From: Pseudeuparius sepicola
Taxonomy: Eukaryota; Arthropoda; Insecta; Coleoptera; Anthribidae
Direction: 5' to 3'
Assembly (NCBI GenBank): GCA_963920635.1
Contig: OY987302.1
Coordinates: forward strand, 35,749,278-35,813,277
Length of the DNA stretch: 64,000 nucleotides
Shown: positions 45,238 through 56,695 of the stretch, piece after piece
Position numbering within the stretch: position 1 is the stretch's first letter
Layout of the letters: each line of letters starts with the position of its first letter
The notes under the pieces: generated by a model
What the model saw: only the letters and a program-made list of their open reading frames with translations
Databases searched by the model: none
What the model was told of the DNA's origin: nothing
Position numbers and translations under genes: made by a program

Positions 45238-45284
45238 CAGAGACTTGCCTTGATGGCAAGACTTGCCTTGATGGCAAGTCTCTG
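45238..45284. repeat. Duplicated hairpin
   Basis: CAGAGACTTGCC (45238-45249) pairs with GGCAAGTCTCTG (45273-45284). Inside, the 18-mer ACTTGCCTTGATGGCAAG is directly repeated at 45243 and 45261, each copy itself able to fold. Confidence 0.9.
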
Positions 45285-45915
45285 TATACAACAAAACACA
45301 CTTTCACTTCCTAACCTCCGTATTTAGGTATCCTTTATCTGATGGCTCAAAACATGAAATGTTTTTGATAGGCACACACTAATTATCGGACTAGAACACC
45401 ACTGGTCCTCTGCACACTACTGTATCCACCAAATACACGTAATAACAATCACAGATTACCCAGTAACGATAATATAAGTGGAAATAAAAATAAGTAAACC
45501 AGGAAAACGAGGAACAGATACAGATCAAAAACAAAAACAGCTGGACGTCGTCGCGTCGGACGACAGTAGTTGTATGGCCTTGTCCATAGGTGGCGGTGCG
45601 CTGACCGCGTAGTTTTCTGCGCTCTTCCGTCGTCGATGGAGTGACCTTTTGCCCGAACCGTTGATTGAAGATTCCTTTCTCCATCGACCGACTCGAATGG
45701 TGGTTTCGGAATTTGGCGCCACCGTACGGACGCGTGTCGGTGAAATGTAAGAGAACGAGACAGAAACATTTAGTAACAAGTGGGAATGTGACAGACAGAC
45801 CATAAGGATCATATTCGCATGCCACCCTAAGGGAGGATATCTTCCCCTTCTTCAATCAACGCTAAAACATATGCCTAATTTAATGTCAAAATTTGTTAAC
45901 ACAAACTTTTAATAT

Positions 45916-45926
45916 AAGGGGGAAGG
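45916..45926 (+). promoter_or_regulatory. Polypurine tract of the errantivirus-like element
   Basis: AAGGGGGAAGG directly precedes the 3' LTR start, the expected plus-strand primer position. Confidence 0.85.
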
Positions 45927-46338
45927 TGTTATATCCGACCTCAAGCATCACCTTGATCATAACCTTGTTTTTACCCTTGATTCTGTTTACTGTTGGATAT
46001 TATGTTCTCATTCTCTATTGTTCAAGATGCTTACTACAAAGATATCATTTTCCATTGTATATTGTTCTAGAATGATTACTAGAACATATCATATTCCTTT
46101 TGAGTATTGTTAAAACTTGCTTACTGCAAGAATTGCAGAATTTGATCTTCCCTTTGTCTTTATATTCTTTTCCCATGAGAACCACAACACCTCAGCATAA
46201 CAGATCTGTATAAATAGGACCTAGTAAAGTAAGAGTGTTAATTCTAGTCTTGTCTGTAGTCTAAGCCGAAACTCTGTAACTCGCGTTACTCAAATAAAAG
46301 TTTTTTAAAAAGTCTTCGTCTTCACGTCGCCCGTAACA
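45927..46338 (+). repeat. 3' LTR, 412 bp
   Basis: It begins TGTTATATCC and ends GTAACA, followed by TACA. Equal length to the 5' LTR and about 99% identity mark a recent insertion. Confidence 0.95.
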
Positions 46339-46342
46339 TACA

Positions 46343-46876
46343 TATAATCTTTTACATTTAAGAAATTTAACGATCCATTGTAAACGCGTCGACACTTCGA
46401 CTGCAGTGTTTTCGGAGACTCTTCTTTGTATTTTCTTTTACATGTATTCAAGTACGTGAGCGAAGCACTATCACAATATAGAGTAGCACGCCAACCTTAC
46501 GACCCGGTTTGATAGTGGTCGCACATTGCCTTACTCCAGCTTGAACTGTCCACGACCCCCCCAGAGTCTCGAGTATAGCCGAGGGCGTAACTACCATAAG
46601 GATAAGAAGCTTGGAGTAGCGGTGGTGAATCATTAGTGTCAACGACCCAGGACTTGTAAGGTACTCTGTTGAAGTCAGTAGTCCAAATTTTCTAAGTGCT
46701 GGTAAACAAGACTTTAAATGCTCACATGAACTTTTCGTGCTACTAGTGTTTTTTTATAAGGTTTAAACATTTTTCAGTGTTTTTTTGTTTCAACTTTTCA
46801 ACAGTGAACAAATTCTAAATTGTAACAAATTTTTACTTCACTTCAGTAACTTGTAAATACATTCAAGCTTCTTAGT
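46343..46876 (+). mobile_element. LTR-X copy A, right part
   Basis: It resumes the LTR split at 32532. It aligns by eye with 49000-49602 (CGTCGA(C/A)ACTTCGACTG, TTTTCGGAGACT, TACGTGAGCGAAGCAC, AAACAAGACTTTAA, then CATTCAAGCTTC) but is clearly more diverged than copies B and C are from each other. Confidence 0.65.
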
Positions 46877-46998
46877 TATTTAAAAAAATAAAAGAGCTAT
46901 GGCTAATTTTCTGTTTTTTTTTTATTTTCACGTAGTCAGCCATGGAATATTTTCATAATGAAAAGATGATAAATTTTCACGTCCCCAATAGACTTTTA

Positions 46999-47441
46999 CA
47001 AAAAGAAAGTTAGCGGCTTTATGGGACTATAAATTTCGGCAACTGGTAATATCATACCAACATCCAAGTTCTAATGGATGTGCCGATGTTTTCATATTTG
47101 AATCGTTCGGGAAGGTAGACTATGACAGCTGTTTCCCCTTATTAGGTTCATCAAGGCAGCCATAACCGTCCCAAACGACTCAAACCGAAACGGTAGCAGT
47201 TATAAGTTGTATATAAGTTATAGTGCAAGTTACACTATTATAACTGCTACCTTTTTGGTTTGAGTCGTTCGGGAGGGTTATGGCTGTCTTGATGAACCTA
47301 ATAAGGGGAACAGCTGTCGTAGTCTACCTTCCCGAACGATTCAAATATGAAAACACCGGCACATCCATTAGAACTTGGATGTTGGTATATTACCAGTTGC
47401 CGAAATTTATAGTCCCATAAAGCCGCTAACTTTCTTTTTGT
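46999..47441. repeat. Fold-back element, 443 bp, arms about 205 bp
   Basis: ACAAAAAGAAAGTTAGCGGC at the left end is the complement of the right end. The arms are nearly identical reverse complements (CATCCAAGTTCTAATGGATG, TTAGGTTCATCAAG), with a short centre near 47205-47240. No coding sequence. Confidence 0.9.
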
Positions 47442-47538
47442 ATTTTCGTAATTATGTTTTATTTTATAATAAGACATACTTCAAACTTTCAAATATTTTA
47501 TTTTTAGCTGGTAACAAAATAAAACAAAAATTATCATG

Positions 47539-49602
47539 ATTAGAACTGGTTAGTTCAGAGTAAAATGACATCAAGAGTATAAAAGGGGTACCTATGTGCC
47601 TAGTACAAAATGTACTTTACTGTAATTTTTGAATAACTGATCCTTTTGCGGTATGTATGGTACAACAATTCGCTTTGTTGCTAATTTGTCCGAGTTACAA
47701 AATACACAATTTACTATCTGCACCAGAGATTCAGCGGCTTGTGGCTAAGTTACCGTCAATTTATTTTCTGCAGCTAATTTTTGTATTTTGTGACAGATTT
47801 TGTTTCGAGACTATCAGTTTTCCTAATTTCAAAGTTTAGGTAGGTACCTACTACCTAGATACCTTATCATTACCTTTCATTTAACCGAAAAAGTTCTACA
47901 AATCTTCTTTCTGGTAAATCAAATGGATTGCTTTCATTTCTTAATGCCAGCCGTCTACGAATTAATAATAAATTTCTTTCCCTGGCCTCTACATCCACAA
48001 TCCTCTCTCGGATTACAGGCAACATTCTTTGAAATTATTCTTGGCTATACAAAATCAAGACGCTCCCTAAAGGTTATCTTGGCTATACAAAATCAAGACG
48101 CTCTCTAAAGGTTATTAAGCACGATTATAATAATTTTATTTATTAAAAATATGGGTGATATCGGTTTTTGAGGGTATAATACACAAAAAAATCGCAGTTA
48201 TAATAGTTAAAGTTAGGTTACTTTTGTCATTTATATCTCATTAGTTCAAATTCAAATGGTTCAAATGTCAAATGCAATTCCCGTTAGATCAAATATAAAC
48301 CACGTGACCCGACGATTACCGAACAGCGAATCGATGGAAACACGGAATGCTGCATACATTCGTATCGAGATTGGTCTTGGATCGTATACGATTCGATCGA
48401 GAATAACCGACATAGAAAGGAATTTGTCTGCAGTTTTCCTAATTTCAAAGTTTTTTTTATAGTTTTAAACTAGAAAGCTCGATTGTGTTCTAGTAGCCGG
48501 AAGTCGTCATACGTTGCGAAAAGTTGATAAATAGAACGGGCGACAGGCATGAGGCCACTTCCCTTTCGAACATTCGTGGTAAAAAGTCGCGTGGGTGAAA
48601 TTCGGCCTTGAATTTTCTGTATCGAAATTTCCTTGTGAAAATGCCTGTTCAGGCCTAATTTCCCACTTAATGGTCGACTTAAGTGGTTTTGTGTAGCGTG
48701 TGCCTTTATCTTCGCTGTGCTAATTGAGGTTTTCTGTTTTTTTTTTACATGTGTTTGCTAGCACGTGGCATTAGGCTGTGGAAGTGGACGATTTCCACGC
48801 ATTTATCGAGTTTCAACGTTTCAACCTGCTGCAAGTGGAACTACAGAGAGGACCCCTGGGAATACAGTCTGGGTGAGTATATGCTCAATTTTTAATAATT
48901 TTTAATAATAACGTCATTTTGACGACTCCTGAGCTACTCTCACCTAGGCCTGTTCACCCCTTTTCTCTGTGGGCTTCACCCCTTTTTACGTTTAATAAAT
49001 TTAACTAGTAATTGTAAAAGCGTCGAAACATCGACTGCTGGTTTTCGGAGACTGTTCGTTGTGTTTTCTGTTACATGCACTCCGGTACGTGAGCGAAGCA
49101 CGTAAGCGAGATAGTGACGGACTAAGTACCAGCACACCAACCTTACAACCCGGCTTAGAGTAGTGAGCACGCCTTCCAGCACCAGCTCGGACACCCACGA
49201 CCCGCTTGAGTCTCGAGGCCTAGCCGAGGTCTTAATCCACGAACAAGGAGCTTGGAGCGAGGGTGGCCTCTACTCAGCTTTAATTTGGGAAGGTTTTAAG
49301 GTACTCTGTAGAACTGTCGTCCAAATTTTCGAAGTGCTCGTAAACAAGACTTTAATTGCTCACTGAACTTTTCGTGCTATTAGTGTTGTCGAACATCTCT
49401 GATTTTGTATTTTTAAGATCGAACATTTTTCACAGTATTTTCTTTACTTTTCAACAGTAATAAATCCTAATTGTAAACAATAAAATTCACTGCTCAATTA
49501 CCAACTTTATTGTAAACATTTTCATGTACAAATTACAACTTGTAAATATATTGTAAATATAAAAATGTGCTTTTTATTTAACCACTAAATGGTTCAAGCT
49601 TC
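47539..49602 (+). mobile_element. LTR-X copy B, 5' LTR of the second Gypsy element
   Basis: It shares the start GATTAGAACTGGTTAGTT and its later body with copy C (56356 on). It ends just before the primer-site-like TGGCGCTCAAAC at 49603. Relative to copy C it lacks about 420 bp (after GTGGGCT at 48969) and has a 593-bp insertion at 47838. It also preserves the empty GTTTTAAAC target at 48462-48470. Confidence 0.65.
47815..48453. repeat. 593-bp insertion flanked by a 23-bp direct repeat
   Basis: CAGTTTTCCTAATTTCAAAG plus TTT occurs at 47815-47837 and again at 48431-48453; copy C has it once. The insert (47838-48430) contains a 38-bp tandem pair starting CTTGGCTATACAAAATCAAG (48041, 48079) and no gene. 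Confidence 0.7.
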
Positions 49603-49771
49603 TGGCGCTCAAACATAACCATTTTTGTTATACATTTTGGCGTGACCCAACTCGTTTAGTGACGTCACAAGTGTCATTAATAAATTTGTTGGTATTAAGG
49701 GCAACGCAGCTTGTCGTAGAATAGAGTCAAGACTTAACCATTTATCACATCGCATCTCTCGTTTTAATATT

Positions 49772-50736
49772 GTGTCTGAAGATAAGTCGCAGGCTCAAAC
49801 AATAAAGTTAAATTTAATCGAGTTAGAAGGTGAGTTTGCTTCTAAATTTTCTGATCCGTTACCTGTAACGTCGACACCTACTGACCCAATTCAAATGACT
49901 TTGCCTACTGTTTCTAAGTCCGTTGCTCCATATAAATGGAATGTTTATTTTTCTGGCTCAAGTAAAGAGTCATTAGTTTCTTTTCTTGAAAAAGTTGAAC
50001 TTTTACGAGAGGCTCGAGGTGTATCGAAAACAGACTTATTTCCATCAGCTTGTGATTTATTTAAAGGTCAAGCGTGGACCTGGTTTGTAAATAATAAGAG
50101 TAGAGTTCATAATTGGGATGAGTTAGTTCAGAAATTAAAAGAACATTTTCTTCCTTACCAGTACGACCATGATTTACTTGAGGAAATTAGAAATCGAACT
50201 CAAGGCTCGAAAGAGAGAGTTTCGCTCTATATTGCTACCATGGAAGGCTTATTCAAGCGATTGAGTAACCCTCCCGATGAAATAGCTATCGTAAATCAAA
50301 TTAGAAGAAATCTTGTTCCACATTACGTATCTCAGTTAGCTTTACATGACATAAAAACTATCTCTGAACTATCAACACTTTGTAAAAAAGAATCGTTATC
50401 TTGGTCTGATCGATACAAGCCTCCACCTACTCGAAATTCAGGATTATTGGAGCCGGACTTAAGTTGTCTATCTACTCATGAGGGTGATGTTCGTTACCAT
50501 AGAAATGTCAATGTCATGTGAAATACTGTTTGTTGTTTATTTATATATATATATTTATTTTGTTTTTCTTGCGGTTTTAAAAACAAAACTAAATTAAATT
50601 GCCCTAAGTGCAAGCCAAAAAACGTGGCAAGCACCAGTGGAGGTCGCGAGACACCCACTGGTGGAAAACAAAATTCAAAAGAAAAACTAAGTTCAACTCC
50701 CGATACTTCACGAACTGCCAAAAATTCCCGCAATCA
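49772..50736 (+). pseudogene. Gypsy-2 gag
   Basis: Open from a non-ATG position upstream to a stop at 50519-50521. The capsid motifs ACDLFKGQAWTWF, KLKEHFLP and SLYIATMEGLFKRL are those of Gypsy gag. After the stop, and a TA-rich microsatellite-like stretch near 50545-50560, a knuckle-like CFSCGFKN and CPKC can be read in another frame. No start ATG is apparent. It would form the particle in intact relatives. Confidence 0.7.
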
Positions 50737-52648
50737 GCAAAGACAGTAAGATTACCTCCTCACGAGTGGAAGAAATGGTTGGAAGCAGTTCGCAAATTTT
50801 ATCGTACTCCTGTCGTTACATTAAAGCCACGTAAAAATTTAAGTCCATTATTTGCAAAGAAGGCTCAAGATAATCGCAACTACCTTCCCATTTCTATGTA
50901 CGATCATATGTTTCTTGCTTTAATTGACGATGGAGATAATAGTTCTGCGTTAGGTTCCGGTGCTTTTTCCATTATCGAAAAATATAATCTCAAGCTATAT
51001 ACTGACAGTTCAATAAGTGTTTCTTTGGCCGACGGACATCCCTCCGACATGATCGGTTGGGTTTATTTACCCTTAACTTTGAACAATCAAACCAGAGAAG
51101 TAAAAGTTTTAGTGATACCTTCTTTATTACATGAATTAATTCTTGGTATGGATACCTTAAAATTATTTGGATTTACTATTATGTTAGGTCGTCATATTCC
51201 TTGCTTGAACCAAAAAGTCAGGATATTTGTGCAGTAAATGCCATAACTTCTTTTTCTGATTTAACAACAGTCGAACAAAAATCTTTAAAAAATGTCATTA
51301 ATCTTTTTGAGAGTATATCTCCTTCGAACAAACTTGGTTTAACGAATTTAATTTCACATCAAATTGACACTGGCAATGCCAAACCATTTCGTCAAAGGCA
51401 ATATCCTTTATCTCCCGCCATGCAAGAACATCTTGAAAAAGAGATTGATGAAATGCTGAAGCTAGGTATTATCGAACCCTCACAATCGCCATAGTCGAGT
51501 CCTTTATGGCTCGTTACTAAAAAGTCTGGAGAGTACCGTGTATGTTTTGACGGGCGCAAGCTGAACGAAGTTACAGTAAAGTATTCCTATCCATTACCAT
51601 TAATAGACGGTATTTTAAGTAAACTTAGGGATGCTAAATACTTGACTTCAATATACTTGCGAAAGGCTTTTTATCAGATACCATTAGGGGAAAGTTCTCG
51701 ACCTAAAACAGCTTTCATAGTTCATGGACGAGGCGTTTTTCAATTTAAGGTTATGCCATTCGGGTTGTCAAATTCACCACAAACAATGATGAGATTAATG
51801 AATCAAATTATCGATCCAAGTCTTGAACCATTTGCTTTTGTTTATCTTGATGATATAATTGTTGCTACTCCCGATTTTTATACCCATCTTGAAGTTCTAA
51901 ATAAAATTTATCATCGGTTAAAAAACGCTAATTTAACAGTTAATTTAGAAAAATGTGAATTTTGTCGTTTTTCTCTTACCTATTTGGGTTTTGTTGTTGA
52001 TAAAGATGGCTTGCGAACGAGTCCAGAAAAAAATTGAGGCTATAGTAAATTATCCTACACCAAAAACAACCACACAAATTAAGAGATTTATCGGTTTAGT
52101 CAGCTATTATCGCAGATTTGTAAAAGATTTTAGTAGTATAACTTCAGCAATAACGATTTATTACACGGTCGTAAAAAGGTCAACCCATTCAGTGGAATGA
52201 CAAGGCAGAAAAAGCTTTTCTTGAAATAAAGAATCGTCTTACCACAAGTCCAGTTTTAGCAGCCCCTAATTTTAAAGAACCTTTTATTATTCAAACTGAT
52301 GCAAGTGACACTGGATTAGGTGCAGTTTTATATCAAAGAACTGATGGAAACGAACATCCTGTAGCTTATGCTAGCCGCACTTTGAACAAATGTGAACGAA
52401 AGTACACAGTAACAGAGAAGGAATGTTTGGGGGTGATATTTGGCATTCAACGTTTTCCTCATTATGTTCAAGGAACTAACTTTACTGTGGAAACTGATCA
52501 CGCTTCATTAATTTGGCTCAAAAATTTATCTAATCCAGCAGGAAGACTAGCTCGATGGGCAGTCAAAATTTCACAGTTTGATTTTACTATAATCCACCGA
52601 AAAGATTCAACCATGGTTGTTGCTGACGCATTATCTCGATCTAATTAA
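50737..52648 (+). pseudogene. Gypsy-2 pol: protease, reverse transcriptase, RNase H
   Basis: Protease-like ALIDDGDNSSALGSGAF has DDG in place of the DTG/DSG active site. RT shows QIDTGNAKP, FVYLDD and GLSNSPQ, but the first catalytic Asp is replaced (SIYLRKAF where D-L-R is usual) and a TAG interrupts at about 51492. After a frameshift near 52030, RNase H has QTDASDTGLGAV, TEKECLGVI, TDHASLIW and ADALSRSN. The protein is dead at both sequence and catalytic level. Confidence 0.8.
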
Positions 52649-52689
52649 GAAATAGCTGTTCTTAATGTTTCAAATTTTAAGCCTTGTAA

Positions 52690-53983
52690 ATGGTATCAAT
52701 CACTTATTCAAAAGTTCAAGAAAATCCTGACAGGTATCCTACGTTTCAAGTAAAGGAAAATATTTTATATAAACATATCTTTTCAAAAATACCTCTTATT
52801 AGTAATTGTTCCGAATGGAAAATTGTTGTACCTACAGCAAATCGCAAGGAAGTTTTAGCTATGTATCATGACCATCCTACTGGCGGTCACTTTGGAGTTT
52901 GTAAGACATTATCTAGAATTACAGAATTATATTATTGGCCTAAGGTACGACAAGATGTCGTTGGATATGTCAAAAAGTGCTCTATTTGTGCAGCAAGTAA
53001 AAGTTCAAATCTTCCTCGTGCTGGTTTGATTGGTTCATATAAAAATATAAATTTTCCGTTTCAAATGATTTCGGCAGATTTATTAGGTCCTTATCCTAGA
53101 TCTAAGAATGGTAATCAGTACCTTCTCGTTATTGTTGATTGTTTACTAAATTTGTTTTGATTCATCCGTTATCTAAAGCAACTACCAAGGCAATTACTAA
53201 ATCAAGTCTTTTTAGTTTATGGTGTTCCCCAAATCTTTTCTTGTGATAACGGTAGTCAATTTACTAGCAATGACTTTAAAAAACTAATGGAAAATTATCG
53301 CGTATAGAAAATATGGTACAACGCTCGATATCACGCTCAGATCAACCACACTGAAAGAGTTAATCTTGTCATTGTTACTGCAATTCGTTCTTTTATTCAC
53401 GAAAATCACAAAACATGGGATGTGGATATCTTTAAAATAGCACAAGCTATTAGGTTAGCGAAGCACGACGTCACAGGCTACTCGCCTGTATTTTTAATAT
53501 TCGGACGCAATATACCACTCACTGGAGATTATTATGGCAAGATTTCTGACAACGAAAATAATATTCCAGCTATTTCAGAGAAGTCAGCTTATCGATGATT
53601 TACAACAATTACCAAAATTACATGAGAATATTAGGAAAAATTTGAAGTTAGCTCACCAGAAAAATGCCAAGTATTACAACTTGCGAAAACGTCCATTACA
53701 GTTTCATGTTGGTGATAAGGTATGGCGTCGAAATTTCAGTCTTTCTAGTGCTCCTAACGACTTTTCAGCTAAACTAAGTCCTAAATACATCCCTTGTGTT
53801 GTTGATAAAGTTTTATCTCCATTAGTTTATCGTTTAAAAGATACCCTGGGAAACAACCTTGGTAATTGTCATATTAAGGATTTAAAGCCAAATTTTGTGG
53901 AAGACTACCATTCTGATCTAGATTCGGACGATCTGTCGGAACCGGAATCTAACAATATCCTTTGTAAAAAATATAGCTATTAA
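52690..53983 (+). pseudogene. Gypsy-2 pol: integrase
   Basis: The zinc block (HDHPTGGHFG, CSIC), the core start SADLLGPYP and LLVIVDC are readable to a stop at 53160. Then, in broken frames, come the second acidic segment (CDNGSQFTSNDFKK) and the ERVNLV helix, and finally an intact C-terminal part (53534-53983) with FHVGDKVWRR and a chromatin-binding-like tail. Confidence 0.75.
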
Positions 53984-54060
53984 AATTTTTGGTGGTGACG
54001 TAATGCTGGACTTTCCATCTATTCAGATTACGCCATCAAGGGAAGTGGTGGGTTCTATTT

Positions 54061-56355
54061 TTTTTCCGCTCTAGATTTTTGGCATATGCACTTTAGCCAA
54101 TTGTCTATCGAGTGAGGTTAGTCGAACATCAAGTCTAACAAAACAAGCTATATTTTTGAGTTCAAGCTTTGATTACACATCGCAAGCAATTAAGATCTTG
54201 AATTTTTACCTTTTATCGTAAGTATAATTTTTACTGTTTTGGTGTGGACCATATATTGAATATCTAGTAATTTTGCAGACATAACGTTTTGTTTTTTTGG
54301 TTATCTAATACAAAATTATCGTATTATCTTTATCGTATCTTTGGGTTTTTGTATTAGAAATTTGTATCTTGTTGGGTCTGTAAATTTTGCTATCAGGTTT
54401 TGTTAAAATTATTGTAAAGATGTAAGAGATGTTTGGTCAATAGCTTGATCTCTTGTCAGATTACCGTTTGGTTTGTGTCTCAAATAATTTTTTTTGGTCA
54501 ATAATTAGTTACCGTTGAGTTTTTAATGCCAGTAAATTTTTCGATTTTTGAACTTAAAGTTAAGTATTAGTCAATTATAGCTTGTGATTTATTTTTTTCC
54601 CTCCTGAGGCTTTTGCGAAATTGGCGCAGATTATCCTTTTATCCCATATCTTTTTTAGTTGTTTATCTTTGATTTCGAAGCTAATCTGAACGGTTCTTTG
54701 ATTGATCTTTGTATCTCTGGGAGATGATAATAGAGCACACGAGCCTCCGGGTGATCGGCCGTAGCCCAGACAGGGAATTTCTTCTGGTTAGTGGGGTTAT
54801 AACTTCCTTTTTCCCTTTTATTCCCGTTCTTAAAATCTGTTAAAATGTAAACAATAAGTCTCAGTTTAATTTTCATAGTGTTCGTAAAATCCCTTCTGGA
54901 GTTCCATTTCTTCGTGGATCCAGACCCACCCTCTTGCATACAATTTTTGGTTGTCGTAGTATATAGTACTTCTCTTCATTTTTTTTACAAGAGTCTGAGT
55001 TCCTAGTGTCATTAGTTGAATTTTTCAGTATAGTAATTAGTTGTACCTTTTACAGGTTAATTTTTTTTGGGTTAACGTTGTCAAAATAAGAAATTATCTT
55101 GTTTGGAATATACAGACAATATTTTGATTCGGTTTAGATAGCACAAAATGTGTCCGAAAAATTAAATAACTTTTTGTGGTTCTTAATTCGGTTTAGATAG
55201 CACCTAGACTCTAGAGTGTCCGAAATAAGTAACCTAACGAATCTCGCGTAGGCTTATGAAGTGCAGTTATTTAGGACTGACCTACGGTTATTCACATTCA
55301 TATGTTATCCTGTATATTTCAAAATGTTTCTTAAATTTTTTGCAAGTAATTACTCTATTCGAGTTTGTACCTTTTACCTTGAATTGGTTAATTTTGACAA
55401 TGTTAAATCATAGAACTCAGAGTTGAACTATTTCTGGTAATCATTTTTTTCTTCTCTTTTCTATTTTGGCAATAGGTTATATTATCAGGTTTTCTTCTCG
55501 TTTGTTTCTTTTCCGCTAATTCAGGTGATTTTTCCAGTTGGATAACCGGTGAGCCTACCTGTATAGGTGGCGGGTGCTGTAGTGTTGGTCAAACTGCAGT
55601 ATCTCTTCTGTTCTAACGGCCCATGGAATGATCGTGTGATTTTTCTGGGAGGTGTTTGTCAGGATCTGTTGTATCCTTGGGTGTTGGGATGGTGCATGCT
55701 TGTTTATCTGCGACGTCGGAACTCATTTGTGCCCAGCACTAGGTGATCTGTAGCTCTTGGCAGGTGCGTCTCAGACTGCCATGTGGCTTCCATGCTTCTG
55801 GAGGTTTCTTTCTCATTCTTTCCCCCTCCATTTAGTTTGTAAGTTAGGTTAAGTTGGGGATTTAAATTTTGGGATTTAACTTTTTTGTTGGTTGAATTAT
55901 CTTGACTCCTTGTACTTATTGTATACACTGGCTGTATACTGGCGCCCAATTTTTTTATTTTTTGTATCAAATTTAAAGTTTCAATTTTGTATTTAAATAA
56001 GTCAAGTTGTTTCAAGCTGAACAGGTTCCGTCAAACCACTTTATGATAACGTTAATTACCTCAGACAATTTTGCATACTGGGTCATACCTTTTATTTTGT
56101 TTAATGTCAATTATTGATCACCTTGTATATGGTTTGCACAAGAAAAAATACTCAAACTTGAGTTTTCGTATTTTTTCTTACCGGGTTTTGGTGGTGTGTA
56201 ACGAAAATTTTATCTAATTTCCGTTACGACGTTTTGAACGCACTATTCTGTTCCCATTCATAAAATATACTCCGTGTAAACGTATGATTTGTGAATATTT
56301 TCCTTCCACCCGCAACCATATATAAGCTGATGTGTATAGTGTGTTGCCTAATCCA
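54061..56355. other. AT-rich non-coding, family unknown
   Basis: No gene is seen. AATTCGGTTTAGATAGCAC recurs twice near 55130 and 55190. From 56209 to 56350 it repeats the segment at 30529-30670. The 5' part should be the 3' LTR of the second Gypsy element but does not resemble LTR-X. Confidence 0.35.
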
Positions 56356-56695
56356 GATTAGAACTGGTTAGTTTAGAGCACAAAATATATAGGTTAGTTT
56401 GGAGTAAAATGACATCAAGAGTATAAAAGAGGTATGTGCCTAGTACAAAATGTACTTTACTGTAATTTTTGAATAACTGATCCTTTTGCGGTATGTATGG
56501 TACAACAATTCGCTTTGTAGCTAATTTGTCCGAGTTACAAAATACACAATTTACTATCTGCACCAGAGATTCAGCGGCTTGTGGCTAAATTACCGTCAAT
56601 TTATTTTCTGCAGCTAATTTTTGTATTTTGTGACAGATTTTGTTTCGAGACTATCAGTTTTCCTAATTTCAACGTTTTTTCTTATAGTTTTAAAC

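Larger units (their letters stand above)
41096..45915. other. Cargo region between env and the polypurine tract
   Basis: Because the TACA duplication encloses it, this 4.8 kb lies within the retroelement. It holds three degenerate copies of CGGTAGATGGCGCAC (41218, 41287, 41342), a hAT-like terminus (CAGGGGCGGATGGGACC at about 41712), short repeats of GACTTTGAAGTCG type (42010-42120), TACAGGGTG modules (42350; reverse at 43032 and 43260), a large palindrome, a THAP-gene fragment, and at least six mini-palindromes of CCGT(C/T)GATGG...ATCAACGG type. It looks like several nested insertions, not a single gene. Confidence 0.6.
32533..46338 (+). mobile_element. Gypsy/errantivirus-like element with macrodomain ORF and env, 13.8 kb
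   Basis: Two 412-bp LTRs (32533-32944, 45927-46338) differ at about three positions and are flanked by TACA at 32529-32532 and 46339-46342, proving one insertion. Order: LTR, PBS, leader with splice donor, gag, pol (protease, RT, RNase H, integrase), a macrodomain ORF, env, 4.8 kb of cargo, polypurine tract, LTR. Near-identical LTRs mean a young insertion, yet gag, pol and env all have breaks. Some breaks could be assembly indels. It sits inside LTR-X copy A. Confidence 0.9.
49603..54060 (+). mobile_element. Second Gypsy-type LTR retrotransposon, internal region, decayed
   Basis: A primer-site-like TGGCGCTCAAACATAACC follows the LTR, then gag, protease, RT, RNase H and integrase in Gypsy order, with several stops and altered catalytic residues. 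A purine-rich AAGGGAAGTGGTGGG at 54038-54052 may be the polypurine tract. No 3' LTR matching LTR-X was recognised after it. There is no env. Confidence 0.8.

Noticed and set aside
45391..45855. Three overlapping minus-strand frames as a gene.
   Set aside because: Mutually overlapping frames without domain similarity, in GC-richer sequence containing the mini-palindromes. No splice structure or start context supports them.
54061..56200. The 3' LTR of the second Gypsy element.
   Set aside because: It follows a purine-rich tract, but I see no resemblance to the LTR-X copy upstream of gag. Either the LTR is lost or the 5' LTR assignment is imperfect.
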